Below the pieces are notes generated by a model that had not been told where the DNA came from, did no database searches, and saw nothing but the letters and a program-made list of their open reading frames with translations. From JBFMHP01 sp040752855 (GTDB lineage: Bacteria; Pseudomonadota; Gammaproteobacteria; RBG-16-57-12): a stretch of DNA of 64,000 nucleotides. Both the position numbers and the translations under genes were made by a program. The stretch is taken from assembly GCA_040752855.1 (NCBI GenBank), contig JBFMHP010000019.1, positions 186,001-250,000 on the forward strand, given 5' to 3'. Each line of letters opens with the position of its first letter. The stretch's first letter is position 1. Below, piece by piece: positions 52,217-60,921 of the stretch.

Positions 52217-52256
52217 CACTCACCCTTGGGCCAAGGGTGGAGTGTTTGCCTATACT
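52217..52256 (+). promoter_or_regulatory. Dyad ACCCTTGG-g-CCAAGGGT with an overlapping promoter-like pair
   Basis: The 28 bases 52217-52244 form a near-perfect palindrome: CACTC/GAGTG outside, ACCCTTGG/CCAAGGGT inside, one-base centre and a one-base bulge. TTGGGC (52226-52231) and TATACT (52251-52256), 19 bases apart, could be -35 and -10 for the small gene at 52289. It may be an operator between two divergent genes or a hairpin. Confidence 0.5.
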
Positions 52257-52288
52257 CCTTAGGATCTCCATGAATACCGACTCTGATC

Positions 52289-52573
52289 ATGACCTTATCC
52301 ATCATCGAATTGGCGCAGGCACGTGAAATCACCGACGAGTTGCTCACCGAACTCGGTTTGGAAGCATATCTCTTTGAAATCGAACCCCACGAAGATGAGT
52401 GGCGTGTGATCGTAGAATGCGTCTGTAGCGAGACCAAGACGCCGTGGTCACGAGTCAGTTGGCCTGTATCAAAAAAACTGCTGCTTGCCTGCGGTGATAA
52501 CGAGACCGCACGTCGAAAATTATTGACGCAGTGGCAGCGGCACTTGAGTGCCTGTATGGCGCATCCAAGCTGA
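52289..52573 (+). CDS. Hypothetical protein, 94 residues
   Basis: The frame starts MTLSIIELAQAREITDELLT and continues LGLEAYLFEIEPHEDEWRVI, likely a compact alpha/beta cytoplasmic protein. No family recognised. The ATG has no good ribosome site. A better site (TTAGGA) precedes another ATG at 52270 in a different frame, which ends after 18 codons, so start or frame is uncertain. It diverges from phhB. Confidence 0.55.
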   Translation: MTLSIIELAQAREITDELLTELGLEAYLFEIEPHEDEWRVIVECVCSETKTPWSRVSWPVSKKLLLACGDNETARRKLLTQWQRHLSACMAHPS

Positions 52574-52628
52574 CGCGCACCTATCGCAAAACAACAAGAG
52601 GCTGCGCCTGCTATTTTAAACACAGGTT

Positions 52629-53219
52629 CTATTTAAATCCCCTGCCCCCGGTTCTCACATCGATCAGGTCGCCATTTCGAAAGGTCAGGATGCGAATGAA
52701 CTGATTTGCGCCGAGATCATAGGTCCACTCGTCAATGGAGACCGTTACAGCCTCCCGGCCGCCGGGTATTCGACCGGTCACGGTTTCAATACGCCGTTCC
52801 TTCCAGTCTGGGCCGCCGCAGCGCAAGGCGATTTCAGCGCTCGACGTGCCGAGTGAAAAGATATCCAGATCACATTTTTGTTTGCCCGGTGGCACGACGA
52901 AACCTCGGCCACCTGTTTCGATGCTCAAGACCCGGCTATCCCGAAAGGTAAGTATTTGCAGGAAATGCGACGGACCAAGGTTATAGATCCAGCGTTCATT
53001 GATCCGGCTGAGACGATACTCAAAGTCCGTATCAGGAAACTTGGTGGTTTCCTCGAACCAGCGATCCTTCCACGTCGGTTCTCCACACTTATTCAGCACT
53101 TCCAGCTTGGTATCGCCAACGACTACCAGCGAACCATCGCAGCGCAAGGCATGTGCCGGCTGACTCCACAGCAACACCAAGCACAGTATTGGAATTGTCA
53201 TTGAGGCAATGGCGGTCAC
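52629..53219 (-). CDS. DUF2845 protein, exported, duplicated domain
   Basis: 196 residues. A signal peptide (ILCLVLLWSQPAHALR) leads to two copies of the DUF2845 unit, each with Cys and the sequence [KL]EVLNKCGEPTWK or EIALRCGGPDWKERR, then NERWIYNLGPSHFLQILTF or DEWTYDLGANQFIRILTF and a TGGRGF end. Role unknown. It starts at GTG directly after the stop of the SagB-type gene, so they are likely cotranscribed. Confidence 0.88.
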   Translation of the reverse strand: MTAIASMTIPILCLVLLWSQPAHALRCDGSLVVVGDTKLEVLNKCGEPTWKDRWFEETTKFPDTDFEYRLSRINERWIYNLGPSHFLQILTFRDSRVLSIETGGRGFVVPPGKQKCDLDIFSLGTSSAEIALRCGGPDWKERRIETVTGRIPGGREAVTVSIDEWTYDLGANQFIRILTFRNGDLIDVRTGGRGFK

Positions 53220-53221
53220 TG

Positions 53222-53950
53222 CTACTCCCCTTTAGGCCTACCGATCGGCATGATCACCAACGGCTGTTCACGCTCATCCAATTGCAGTATCCGCGCGACG
53301 GCCTCATCATCGAAGGCGCCGACCACCACTGTGCCCAATCTTAAGGCCTCAGCTTGCAAAAACACGTTCTCTCCGGCATGACCGGCCTCCGTGTGCACGT
53401 AGCGTCTGCCACGCTCGCGGTACTTGGCGGTCGTGCGCTCGTAGATCCCGGAAAACACCAATGACACGGGCGCGTCCTGAATCCACAGCTGTCCCACCGC
53501 TGCATAGGCGAGCGCAGCGCGTTTATCTCCGTTGCCGGTTTGCTCCAAGGCATGCTGCTTTGATCGATAGCGGTAGACACCCGGTTCGAGAGGTGTGATC
53601 TTGCCGACAACCGCGTATACCTCCAAGGGGTACAGGGCACCTGCGGATGGCGCCGCGCGCAACCCCTGTGGATCGGTGATGCCTTGGGCCGCCCAAAGCA
53701 GTTGCGAGAATTGTTGCAGAGTGATCGGCTCAGCGGTAAATTCCCGCCGGGAACGACGATGCGCTATCGCCTGCTCGACGCTCACTGATCCTTGAAGATG
53801 CGGCAGAGGCAGGCGAATTTCGAGATCTGTTGCTGACATAGATGGCGCTACACTCCCGCTCCCCAGCCCCATGACTATACCCAGCATCCCGAGTGTGATA
53901 ATGCGTGATCTAGTCATGAGCGATTTCCGCAATAATTCGACAAAGAACAT
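53222..53950 (-). CDS. SagB-type nitroreductase-fold dehydrogenase, exported
   Basis: 242 residues. Family motifs include AIAHRRSRREF, QLLWAAQGIT, RAAPSAGALYPLEVYAVV, GVYRYRSKQHAL and EAGHAGENVFLQAEALRLG of SagB/ThcOx flavoproteins. Relatives oxidise azolines in peptide toxins, but many are stand-alone. An N-terminal signal-like helix (IITLGMLGIVMGLGSGSVAP) suggests export. Start is uncertain among 53977, 53950 and 53914. No cyclodehydratase gene is nearby, so a peptide-modifying role is not supported. Confidence 0.85.
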   Translation of the reverse strand: MFFVELLRKSLMTRSRIITLGMLGIVMGLGSGSVAPSMSATDLEIRLPLPHLQGSVSVEQAIAHRRSRREFTAEPITLQQFSQLLWAAQGITDPQGLRAAPSAGALYPLEVYAVVGKITPLEPGVYRYRSKQHALEQTGNGDKRAALAYAAVGQLWIQDAPVSLVFSGIYERTTAKYRERGRRYVHTEAGHAGENVFLQAEALRLGTVVVGAFDDEAVARILQLDEREQPLVIMPIGRPKGE

Positions 53951-54268
53951 TCCCCCTCTCAAAGCATAGACATCCACGATAGCATTTCAATTTCGGCCTG
54001 AATGCAACACACCAGTGAAACGCATTACCTATGATGTGGTTTTCAGGACTACACGCCCTATCGGCGATTTATCGTATAAACAGCATCTCCCTCCCCGCAA
54101 TGATCCTAATCTACCCTTTTTTGCGGCAATACCCATGTTGACCGCCTGTTTTGCCCTATATTATTTGAGAGACGCAGATACTTTATTCGCACTGGGGAGA
54201 TCGAAGTCTGCCGCTCCCTGGCCGGCAGCACCCGGCGGTACTCAGCAAGAGGGCTAGAGAAGAAGAAC
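53951..54268. other. Intergenic region, nothing firm
   Basis: It separates the divergent SagB-type and SDR genes and should hold both promoters. An 80-codon frame (54015-54257) has no domain and is not called. No repeat found. Confidence 0.4.
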
Positions 54269-54967
54269 ATGAACAGCATATTGATCACCGGCAGCAATCG
54301 TGGGCTGGGCCTGGAGTGGGCGCGCCAATATGGGCAATCCGGCTGGCGGGTCTACGCCACGTGTCGCTACCCTGACCAGGCTGACGCCTTACAACAACTC
54401 TGTCAGACCTATCCCACGATGAGCATGCATCGGCTGGATGTTACACGTGCCGAGGAGATCCGGAATGTTGTCGAACAACTGCAAGGGGCGCCGATCGACC
54501 TGCTGATCAACAATGCCGGTGTGTATATCGAAAAATACCAGCAAGACAGTCTGGGCAGCATCGACTATGAGGCATGGCGGGATTCCTTCAACGTGAACAG
54601 CCTGGGCGCGGTACGTCTGACCGAGGCTCTGCTCGAGAACATCGCGCGTAGCGAAAAGCGGCTGGTGGTGGCCGTCACCAGCCACATGGGCAGCATCGCC
54701 GAGATCGAAGGCCCAGGGAGCTATGCCTATCGCTCCAGTAAGGCGGCGCTGAATGCCGCTATGAAGGGCATCTCGCTGGAACTTGCCCCGCGTGCTATCG
54801 GAATATTATTGCTTCATCCCGGCTGGGTAAGAACACGCATGGGCGGAATGGACGCCACACTATCGACAGAACAGAGTGTCAAAGGCATGCGCAAGATCAT
54901 CGAGAACTACTCACGCCGGATGTCGGGTCAATTCTATCGCTATGATGGCAGCAAGATACCGTGGTAG
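54269..54967 (+). CDS. Short-chain dehydrogenase/reductase
   Basis: 232 residues, a classical SDR. The cofactor loop is ITGSNRGLGLEWARQYGQ, the NNAG motif is INNAGVY, and the catalytic residues Ser, Tyr and Lys fall in VAVTSHMGSI and YAYRSSKAALNAA (YxxSK). It is closest in feel to the C-factor/CsgA-like SDRs. Substrate unknown, cytoplasmic. Confidence 0.9.
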   Translation: MNSILITGSNRGLGLEWARQYGQSGWRVYATCRYPDQADALQQLCQTYPTMSMHRLDVTRAEEIRNVVEQLQGAPIDLLINNAGVYIEKYQQDSLGSIDYEAWRDSFNVNSLGAVRLTEALLENIARSEKRLVVAVTSHMGSIAEIEGPGSYAYRSSKAALNAAMKGISLELAPRAIGILLLHPGWVRTRMGGMDATLSTEQSVKGMRKIIENYSRRMSGQFYRYDGSKIPW

Positions 54968-55245
54968 CTTACATCGGCACCTCGGGCTGGTCTTAAGCGC
55001 ACTGGAAAGGCCCGTTTTATCCCGAGCAACTCCCTGATGCCGAGATGCTGGATTACTACATCCACCGGTTTAACAGCGTCGAGATCAACAGGCATACTCT
55101 GAACGGCTGGGCGCAGGCGTGCGCGGAGTGGGCTGCCGAAGGACGTGCGATCTATTGTTATTTCGACAATGACCAAGCTGGTTACGCCGTGCAGAACGCG
55201 CTTCAATTGCGCGGCCTGTTGGCTTCGATCAATCGGGCGGACTAG
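54961..55245 (+). pseudogene. DUF72 (YecE-like) gene remnant with internal deletion
   Basis: Reading from 54961 gives VAYIGTSGWS, an in-frame TAA (54994-54996), then HWKGPFYPEQLPDAEMLDYY, HRFNSVEIN and, after a jump, GRAIYCYFDNDQAGYAVQNA. The first part is the DUF72 N-terminus and the last its C-terminus; the ~130 residues between are missing. A nonsense codon plus deletion make it non-functional. Its 3' end overlaps the next gene on the other strand. Confidence 0.8.
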
Positions 55246-56467
55246 GTTTCTGGGACTGTGGCTTCAGACGAAACAAGCCGTGCGTATCGCTATCGCTGGT
55301 AAAATACAGCGCCCCATCCGGACCGATCGCCACGCCTACCGGACGCGCCCAGCGATCGCCATTCTTTAATTGAAAACCACTCACCAGATCGTCGACGCGC
55401 ACTGGCTCTCCGTTCTTGAAGCGCACCACGACGATCTTGGGTGGCCGCCGGGTGGACTTATCACCAAACAATTTTCCTCCGGAACGCACCGCCCATGAAC
55501 CGCGCAATGCCACGATTGCATCGCCCCACAACCGCTTGTCCATCGCGCCATCCGGAACAAAAGCGACTCCCATAGGCGCGTTGCGCGCGGGAAAGGTCGC
55601 GACGGGCATTTGTACCTCCTCGATCGGCCGCGGCGGTTTGCTTTTGATGCAATCGTCGCGAATGATGCGCTCGCCGTTGTATTGAAACCACGGCATGCCA
55701 TGAAAAGACCCGAAGGTCAGGCGGCTGAAATACTCGGGCGGCAGATCGAAACCCATATGATCCGGACCGTTATTACTGGCATAGAGCACATGGGTCTTGG
55801 GATGCCAGTCAAAGCCTACCGGATTGCGCAGCCCCGATGCGAAGGTCTCCCAAGACAGCCCGTCCTTTCCTTCTCGCAGCCGCAGCACCCCGCCCCGTTG
55901 GTCATCAAAGGGATAGTCCGTGCCGAGATATTCATCACTACAGTTACCGGTAATCCCGAGACTGACATACACCCTGCCGTCAGGACCTACGCCAACAGTA
56001 CGGCTGTTATGTCCGGACCCGCCCGGCAGTAGCGCAATGCGTTTCACATCATCTTTTTTCAGTGTCTTTTGCCCAAGTCGATAAGGAGCGCGATAAAGAC
56101 CATCGGCCTGTGCAATGAGTATTTCTCCCGCGCGCAGCGCCACGCTGTGTGGATAATTGTCGAGTGTTACCAACACCTCGGGTTCCGTATAGGGCGGCGG
56201 CAGTCGATACACATTTCCCGACTTCGAACCAACGAATAGATCGCCGTTTTGTGCAAAATGCAGCAGCCGCGGCTCATCAAGCTTCTTGGTCAGAAGCTCC
56301 AATGTATAACCGCTTGGCAGGGTTGCCTGCTGCACACTAAAAAGTCCGACATCCAGCGCCTGTGTGCGATAGGTCAAAGGCGCATCCGCTGCATGGAGAT
56401 TCCCACCCACCATGCTGAACATCGCCGCCATCATGAACCCGATTGCCGACGCCCTCAGAATATCCAT
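55229..56467 (-). CDS. Exported sorbosone/glucose dehydrogenase-type beta-propeller
   Basis: 412 residues from ATG 56467 with GGAGG upstream. A signal peptide (FMMAAMFSMVGGNLHAAD) precedes a six-bladed propeller with LRDGRVYVS-like blades: HFAQNGDLFVGSKSGNVYRL, GVGPDGRVYVSLGITGNCSD, GFDWHPKTHVLYASNNGPDH and GVAIGPDGALYFTSDSDTHG. Relatives use PQQ to oxidise sugars in the periplasm; many relatives lack proof of activity. Monocistronic by position. Confidence 0.85.
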   Translation of the reverse strand: MDILRASAIGFMMAAMFSMVGGNLHAADAPLTYRTQALDVGLFSVQQATLPSGYTLELLTKKLDEPRLLHFAQNGDLFVGSKSGNVYRLPPPYTEPEVLVTLDNYPHSVALRAGEILIAQADGLYRAPYRLGQKTLKKDDVKRIALLPGGSGHNSRTVGVGPDGRVYVSLGITGNCSDEYLGTDYPFDDQRGGVLRLREGKDGLSWETFASGLRNPVGFDWHPKTHVLYASNNGPDHMGFDLPPEYFSRLTFGSFHGMPWFQYNGERIIRDDCIKSKPPRPIEEVQMPVATFPARNAPMGVAFVPDGAMDKRLWGDAIVALRGSWAVRSGGKLFGDKSTRRPPKIVVVRFKNGEPVRVDDLVSGFQLKNGDRWARPVGVAIGPDGALYFTSDSDTHGLFRLKPQSQKPSPPD

Positions 56468-56631
56468 CACACACCTCCAGAAACGCCTGCCGTGCCGCTC
56501 GCCATACGTGTTACGCCAGTCCCGTTATCACCCAAGAGTCAAATATATCTGCAAATCGTCTACACTGATACGTAACGACCCCGTTCACATACCAATGCAT
56601 CATTCCCATAGTCGAACTGAGGAGCATGGCC

Positions 56632-56832
56632 ATGGCAATAGTTAAAGTTATTGAGGTATTGTCCCAGTCAGAAAAAAGCTGGGAACATGCAGCACAGAAT
56701 GCATTGCAGGAGGCGTCAAAGACCCTCCGCAATATTCGCTCGATATATGTCAAGGATATGGAAGCCAAGGTGGAAAACAACAAGATTTCGCAATATCGGA
56801 TCAATGCGAAGATTTCGTTTGAGATCGAGTGA
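56632..56832 (+). CDS. Dodecin
   Basis: 66 residues, starting MAIVKVIEVLSQSEKSWEHA. GAGGAG lies ten bases before this ATG, and only four before an ATG two codons earlier. Dodecin assembles as a 12-mer that stores riboflavin or FMN. The core ASKTLRNIRSIYVKDMEA contains the flavin-stacking region, though the usual Trp is only seen in SWEHA. Confidence 0.93.
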   Translation: MAIVKVIEVLSQSEKSWEHAAQNALQEASKTLRNIRSIYVKDMEAKVENNKISQYRINAKISFEIE

Positions 56833-56945
56833 GCATCGGCGGCAAGCGGTGGGCATGTTCGAGCCGAGCCCCATCTCGATGATTATGGTTGTATCAGATG
56901 ATTGCTCGGATATATATCTTGCGAATTCATGATTGAGACCGCGAA

Positions 56946-57890
56946 TTATACCGGCTGCGCGAATAGATTCATCACGGTGCCTATCGCCCCTGGGAGCACA
57001 GGCATGAGGAGCGCCGTCACCTTAGGCCAGTGGGCCAGCAAGAAGTCCTTAGGACTCGCTCCTTTTGCGGGCTTATGCCCGGCATCTTCGATCAACTGCA
57101 GGCGATTAAAAGACTTCTGCAACCACAGGTAAGACGAAATATATGCCGCCGCCAGAAGCAGACTCGAAAACGCACCTGCCATCAAACTGATGGTAGGCGC
57201 GAGTTTCAAGACGTGTTCCCGTTCCTCCGCAACCAGCAGCATCGCTCCAAAACGATACATCTCGGTCGAGGTTGCCACCCACACCAAAAGAAAAGCGGCG
57301 CCGCAGTACATAATCAGCGTAATAGCACGCATTTGCCGGGTTACATCATTGTTATAAACGCCGGGCAAAAGCATCAAAGATGCGATAAGCAGCAAGATGG
57401 CCACGACAACAATGCCCAGGCCGGTATTGTACTTGGTGAGATTGACAGCTCCGTTCGACACCAATCCCAGATTGCGCACGATAAACTCAAACGACATCAA
57501 CGGAATGTTCTTGACTTCGGATAGATAAGCCAAAATCCCCACCAGGGCGACAACGGTAAACAATATCATCACGTGCAGCGCGACACGCCGTGTAGCGAGA
57601 TGTTTCGTCGCGCCGTGGAACTGATACCAGCAGAACCCCACCGCAAACAGCCCAACCAGCCAAAAAAAGAAACTCAATAACAACCACCACATCCCAGCCT
57701 CGGCAAGCAATACCATTTCCTCCAGCGAGGTACCGGCAGGGTATTCTTTTAACGTATTGAGCGGTGGTCTTGGCAAATTGGCCTGATCAAGCCCCACTAT
57801 TCCGGCAAGGAAGAACAAGATCACGAATACGGCAGCAATTCCGGTGACCGGATAAAAAACACCTTGATATCGTTTCAAGTAATTCAGCAT
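56946..57890 (-). CDS. Polytopic membrane protein (hypothetical)
   Basis: 314 residues with about seven or eight membrane helices, among them VTGIAAVFVILFFLAGIVGL, WWLLLSFFFWLVGLFAVGF, MILFTVVALVGILAYL, LGIVVVAILLLIASLMLL and ALLMPVLPGAIGTVMNLF. A soluble loop near ~45-65 faces outward. No family recognised. It is followed in the same direction after a short gap from the DUF3108-like gene upstream. Confidence 0.7.
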   Translation of the reverse strand: MLNYLKRYQGVFYPVTGIAAVFVILFFLAGIVGLDQANLPRPPLNTLKEYPAGTSLEEMVLLAEAGMWWLLLSFFFWLVGLFAVGFCWYQFHGATKHLATRRVALHVMILFTVVALVGILAYLSEVKNIPLMSFEFIVRNLGLVSNGAVNLTKYNTGLGIVVVAILLLIASLMLLPGVYNNDVTRQMRAITLIMYCGAAFLLVWVATSTEMYRFGAMLLVAEEREHVLKLAPTISLMAGAFSSLLLAAAYISSYLWLQKSFNRLQLIEDAGHKPAKGASPKDFLLAHWPKVTALLMPVLPGAIGTVMNLFAQPV

Positions 57891-57928
57891 ATATTTGTTA
57901 TTGTTGTGAACACACTATATCGCGGTTT

Positions 57929-58660
57929 TCAGCAATGCGGGACCTGGTTGTCCGTTACCTCCCCGCGGTCTTTGCTGGCAGGGGCGGCATTCAGATCAAT
58001 GGTTACATCATCGATCGTTATTCTAGCCGGAATCCATCCGTAATCAGGCGCCAGCCACAATGCGGCTCCGCCCTTTGTCTTGCGGCTGATGATTTCATAG
58101 ACCTTCATGTTGCCTAGTCTGGTATCGAGCGCCCGATCACCATTGAAAGTCACCTGGTGCTGTTTCAATTTCCCTCTCTCCAGCACTTGATATGGATCGC
58201 TCTTTCCTATCGATTGTACGGGAGCGGCCGACATCAATGCCACCTGAAACGACATTGGATCCCAGGTCGGCCAGGTGATATCGACCGTTGTTGGTTCGGC
58301 TGAACTTCCCAGAACAGTAACCGCCTTGTTACTCTCCCAGTCGAAGCTGGATTTCACATTGAATTCCTTGTTCGACTCATCGACGTGCAGGTATTCCAGC
58401 GGTTTCATGCCATGCTGGTCCAGCCGAATCAGGCTGCAATCATAAAATTTACGCTTGAACACTGACCACTTCACCGTGCTGTCCATGACATATTTGAGAT
58501 ATTGACCTGTTCTGGTCAACTCGACTCTGGCATTGGCCGTGACCGTAAACAAAAGCACCTTCTTCTTCCCTTCATAATGGGCAATGAAGGGGCGGATCTG
58601 ATCATCGGCCAGGCTGGTGGCGGCCGTTAACAATAACAACAAGAGTATCGCGATGTTCAT
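57929..58660 (-). CDS. DUF3108-like exported protein
   Basis: 243 residues from MNIAILLLLLLTAATSLADD (signal peptide). The body resembles DUF3108 proteins: beta-rich, with IAHYEGKKKVLLFTVTANAR, LEYLHVDESNKEFNVKSSFD, PTWDPMSFQVALM, NMKVYEIISRKTKGGAALWL and DYGWIPARI. Such proteins are predicted periplasmic; role unknown. The frame is open far upstream (to 59056), but that part has no domain and a signal peptide begins at this Met. Confidence 0.82.
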   Translation of the reverse strand: MNIAILLLLLLTAATSLADDQIRPFIAHYEGKKKVLLFTVTANARVELTRTGQYLKYVMDSTVKWSVFKRKFYDCSLIRLDQHGMKPLEYLHVDESNKEFNVKSSFDWESNKAVTVLGSSAEPTTVDITWPTWDPMSFQVALMSAAPVQSIGKSDPYQVLERGKLKQHQVTFNGDRALDTRLGNMKVYEIISRKTKGGAALWLAPDYGWIPARITIDDVTIDLNAAPASKDRGEVTDNQVPHC

Positions 58661-59097
58661 TTTACGTTCTCGCACTTTGTGCGCTTGAACCGGCCGTCTC
58701 GTCCCTCGTGCGGCGCCCGCCCCCTCTCCCGCCCGGGAAGAGGGTATGATATGTACGAATATAATACCGCGCAGCGCAATAATCGAGAAATCGGCGGCAC
58801 CACGAGCAATCCGCCGCTCGCCAATCAGTTCCGCACCGTTGCGTTGGAATACACCGTTTGGCTGCCGCCACTGACCAAATATCCGTATGTGATGTCGCCG
58901 ACGTGCCGTGGTTTCGGCAAGAATCATCCGAGTTACCACCGGTACGATTAGCGTTGCCGGCGGTGCAGTCCCGCCAGTCCAACCGTTACCACACCAACGC
59001 CCTTGAAACTGCACACCCTCCTTCTGCTCTCCCCTTGCCTGAATCGCGGCCGTCATTGCGCGGTCACGGTCTATACTTCATGGGATGATCGCCTGGA
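58661..59097. other. Intergenic region, nothing firm
   Basis: Between divergent genes. Several frames are open here on both strands because it is GC-rich, including an in-frame extension of the DUF3108-like gene, but none shows a domain. CTCCCGCCCGGGAAGAG near 58720-58742 is a short palindrome. No mobile element seen. Confidence 0.4.
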
Positions 59098-60249
59098 ATG
59101 ACAGCTATGTCACGATTATTGAAAATTGCCGTATCTTCACTGCTGTTGTGGCTGCCGGGGACCGGCGTGACGCAGGAACACGGTGGATTTGTCTACCGCG
59201 CGGGAGTGGTTGAAGATGACCTCTATCTGGCCGGGGGGCGGGTGCAGGTCAATGCGGAGGTTACGGGCGATGTGCTGGCGGCGGGCGGGCATGTGTTGGT
59301 AGAAAACCAAGTGTCCGGTGATGTGATGGCCGCCGGTGGCGCGGTCGAGATCCGTGGGCAGATCGCCGACGATGTGCGTGCTGTCGGCGGGCAGGTGCAG
59401 CTCCGTGGTGTGGTCGGCGGTGACGCGGTCGTCGCAGCAGGCGATGTCGTGTTGGCACGGGGTGCCCGGGTCGCCGGACGTGCCTGGCTCAATGGTGGTG
59501 AAGTGGAGGTCGCCGGCCAGGTGGACCGGGAACTGCGCATCAACGGCGGCACGGTGGTGATCGCCGGTGAAGTCGCTGGGGATGCAATTGTGACAGCGCG
59601 CACCCTCAAGCTATTGCCGCAGGCTGTCATTCGCGGTGCGTTGCATTATCGCGGGCCGCAAGCGGCGGAGATCGATCCGCAGGCAAAGGTTGTTGGCGAC
59701 ATTCGCTATGAGCCGCTGCGCCGCCATGAAATGCCGGAATTCTCCTTCGCCTGGGCGATCGTACTTTTATTTGGCCTGACACTGGCGTTATGGTTGCCCG
59801 GTGTCGCGGCCTATCTAGCGTTCGGGGACTGCCTGTTGCACACCGCACGCACTATCGGTGAGCGGCCCGGAGTCGCTTTCGGGCTGGGGCTTGCAATCGC
59901 CTTCGCTACGCCACCTTTGAGCGTGCTGTTGTTGGCGAGCGGAATCGGCGCCGTGTTGGGATTGGCCTTGCTACTCTGTTATGCCTTGTCGATGATCGCC
60001 GCTTGGATCGTCGGTGTTTTTTTCCTCAGTGATGCCGTGCTGCGACGCTGGTCGTCCGGCAAGCAGCAGCGCAAGTCTTGGCAGCTGCTTTATAATTTTT
60101 CGGCGGTCATTGCAGTATGCCTGGTGGCGATGATTCCACTGCTCGGCCAGCTCGCGCTCTTGGGCTTGATCATCCTGGGAATTGGGGCGATCTACTATCA
60201 GGTCTATCGTAACTTTCTTGTCGGCACCAAAAGCACGGGCCTTGTTTGA
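59098..60249 (+). CDS. Bactofilin-like beta-helix membrane protein
   Basis: 383 residues. After a signal peptide (AVSSLLLWLPGTGVTQ), residues ~25-200 are repeats of V-x-G-D-V-x-A-x-G-G (VTGDVLAAGGHVLVENQVSG, VRAVGGQVQLRGVVGGDAVV), a beta-helix of the polymer-forming kind. The C-terminal ~170 residues contain four or five membrane helices (IVLLFGLTLALWLPGVAAYL, VLLLASGIGAVLGLALLLCY, VCLVAMIPLLGQLALLGLII). The combined type occurs in many proteobacteria. The helix would be periplasmic; a scaffold role is inference. Confidence 0.82.
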   Translation: MTAMSRLLKIAVSSLLLWLPGTGVTQEHGGFVYRAGVVEDDLYLAGGRVQVNAEVTGDVLAAGGHVLVENQVSGDVMAAGGAVEIRGQIADDVRAVGGQVQLRGVVGGDAVVAAGDVVLARGARVAGRAWLNGGEVEVAGQVDRELRINGGTVVIAGEVAGDAIVTARTLKLLPQAVIRGALHYRGPQAAEIDPQAKVVGDIRYEPLRRHEMPEFSFAWAIVLLFGLTLALWLPGVAAYLAFGDCLLHTARTIGERPGVAFGLGLAIAFATPPLSVLLLASGIGAVLGLALLLCYALSMIAAWIVGVFFLSDAVLRRWSSGKQQRKSWQLLYNFSAVIAVCLVAMIPLLGQLALLGLIILGIGAIYYQVYRNFLVGTKSTGLV

Positions 60250-60314
60250 GCGACATTCCACACGGCCCTCGAAATATTCGGCCAGTTCACTTCAACTAAA
60301 GCGAGGTACGTATC

Positions 60315-60593
60315 ATGCAAGCCACTGCTGAGTTACAGATAATACCGTTGGGCGAAGGTGTCTCGGTGCGCAAAGAGGTCACACGGGCAGTCGAGATGCT
60401 CAAGCGGGAAAAATTCATAATTGAAACCCACGCCGCAGGCACTGATATCCAAGGGGAGTTGACCGACATCCTGGCGGCGGTCGCCAAGATCCATGAAACA
60501 CTGCACCAGGAAGGCGCGGTCCGGCTGGTCAGTTACCTGAAGCTGGAAACCCGTACCGATAAGGTGCCGACGTTGTCAGGCAAACGTCTCTAA
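60315..60593 (+). CDS. Thiamine-binding MTH1187/YkoF-type protein (DUF77)
   Basis: 92 residues. Family features are the N-terminal LQIIPLGEGVSVRKEV, IETHAAGTDIQGELTDIL and KIHETLHQEGAVRLVSYLKL. Relatives bind thiamine or its precursors in the cytoplasm. GAGG precedes the ATG. It lies 65 bases after the bactofilin-like gene. Confidence 0.9.
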   Translation: MQATAELQIIPLGEGVSVRKEVTRAVEMLKREKFIIETHAAGTDIQGELTDILAAVAKIHETLHQEGAVRLVSYLKLETRTDKVPTLSGKRL

Positions 60594-60683
60594 GCGGCCG
60601 TTGCCCCTCTTCCTCCAGGAGCGGTTGGGGCACCTTTCTCAAATCAGTTCACCCGGGTACCAATCCCTTATTCAAAGCCGTGT

Positions 60684-60730
60684 TTGATGCAAATCACAAA
60701 TTTGACACTTTACCTTGCACGAATTCAATG
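60684..60730 (+). promoter_or_regulatory. FNR/CRP-like box and TTGACA element upstream of the large propeller-cadherin gene
   Basis: TTGATGCAAATCAC (60684-60697) matches nine of ten fixed positions of the FNR/ANR box TTGAT-N4-ATCAA, and TTTGATGCAAATCACA also fits the CRP box loosely. TTGACA (60702-60707) follows; a weak -10 (TCAATG, 60725-60730) stands 17 bases on. It lies ~190 bases before the next start. The rest of the 60594-60921 gap holds nothing else clear. Confidence 0.5.
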
Positions 60731-60921
60731 GTGGTCTATAAAGATACTGCGCAACAAGCGCATGGGCATCAAGTCCCACATATTTCACACAACTATATGT
60801 AGTTGCCGTTCACTCCTTGAATCAACATCCGCATTTTTGATTCGTCCGCTGGAAATGTCACTTGACATGAAAAACCACTGTGTGCCGCCAGACCGAAACG
60901 AAAGCATGGGAGTTCATCAAG

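Noticed and set aside
54015..54257. 80-codon plus-strand frame before the SDR gene
   Set aside because: No domain, poor composition, and no ribosome site.
58661..59056. In-frame N-terminal extension of the DUF3108-like protein
   Set aside because: A clean signal peptide begins at 58660; the extension has no domain.
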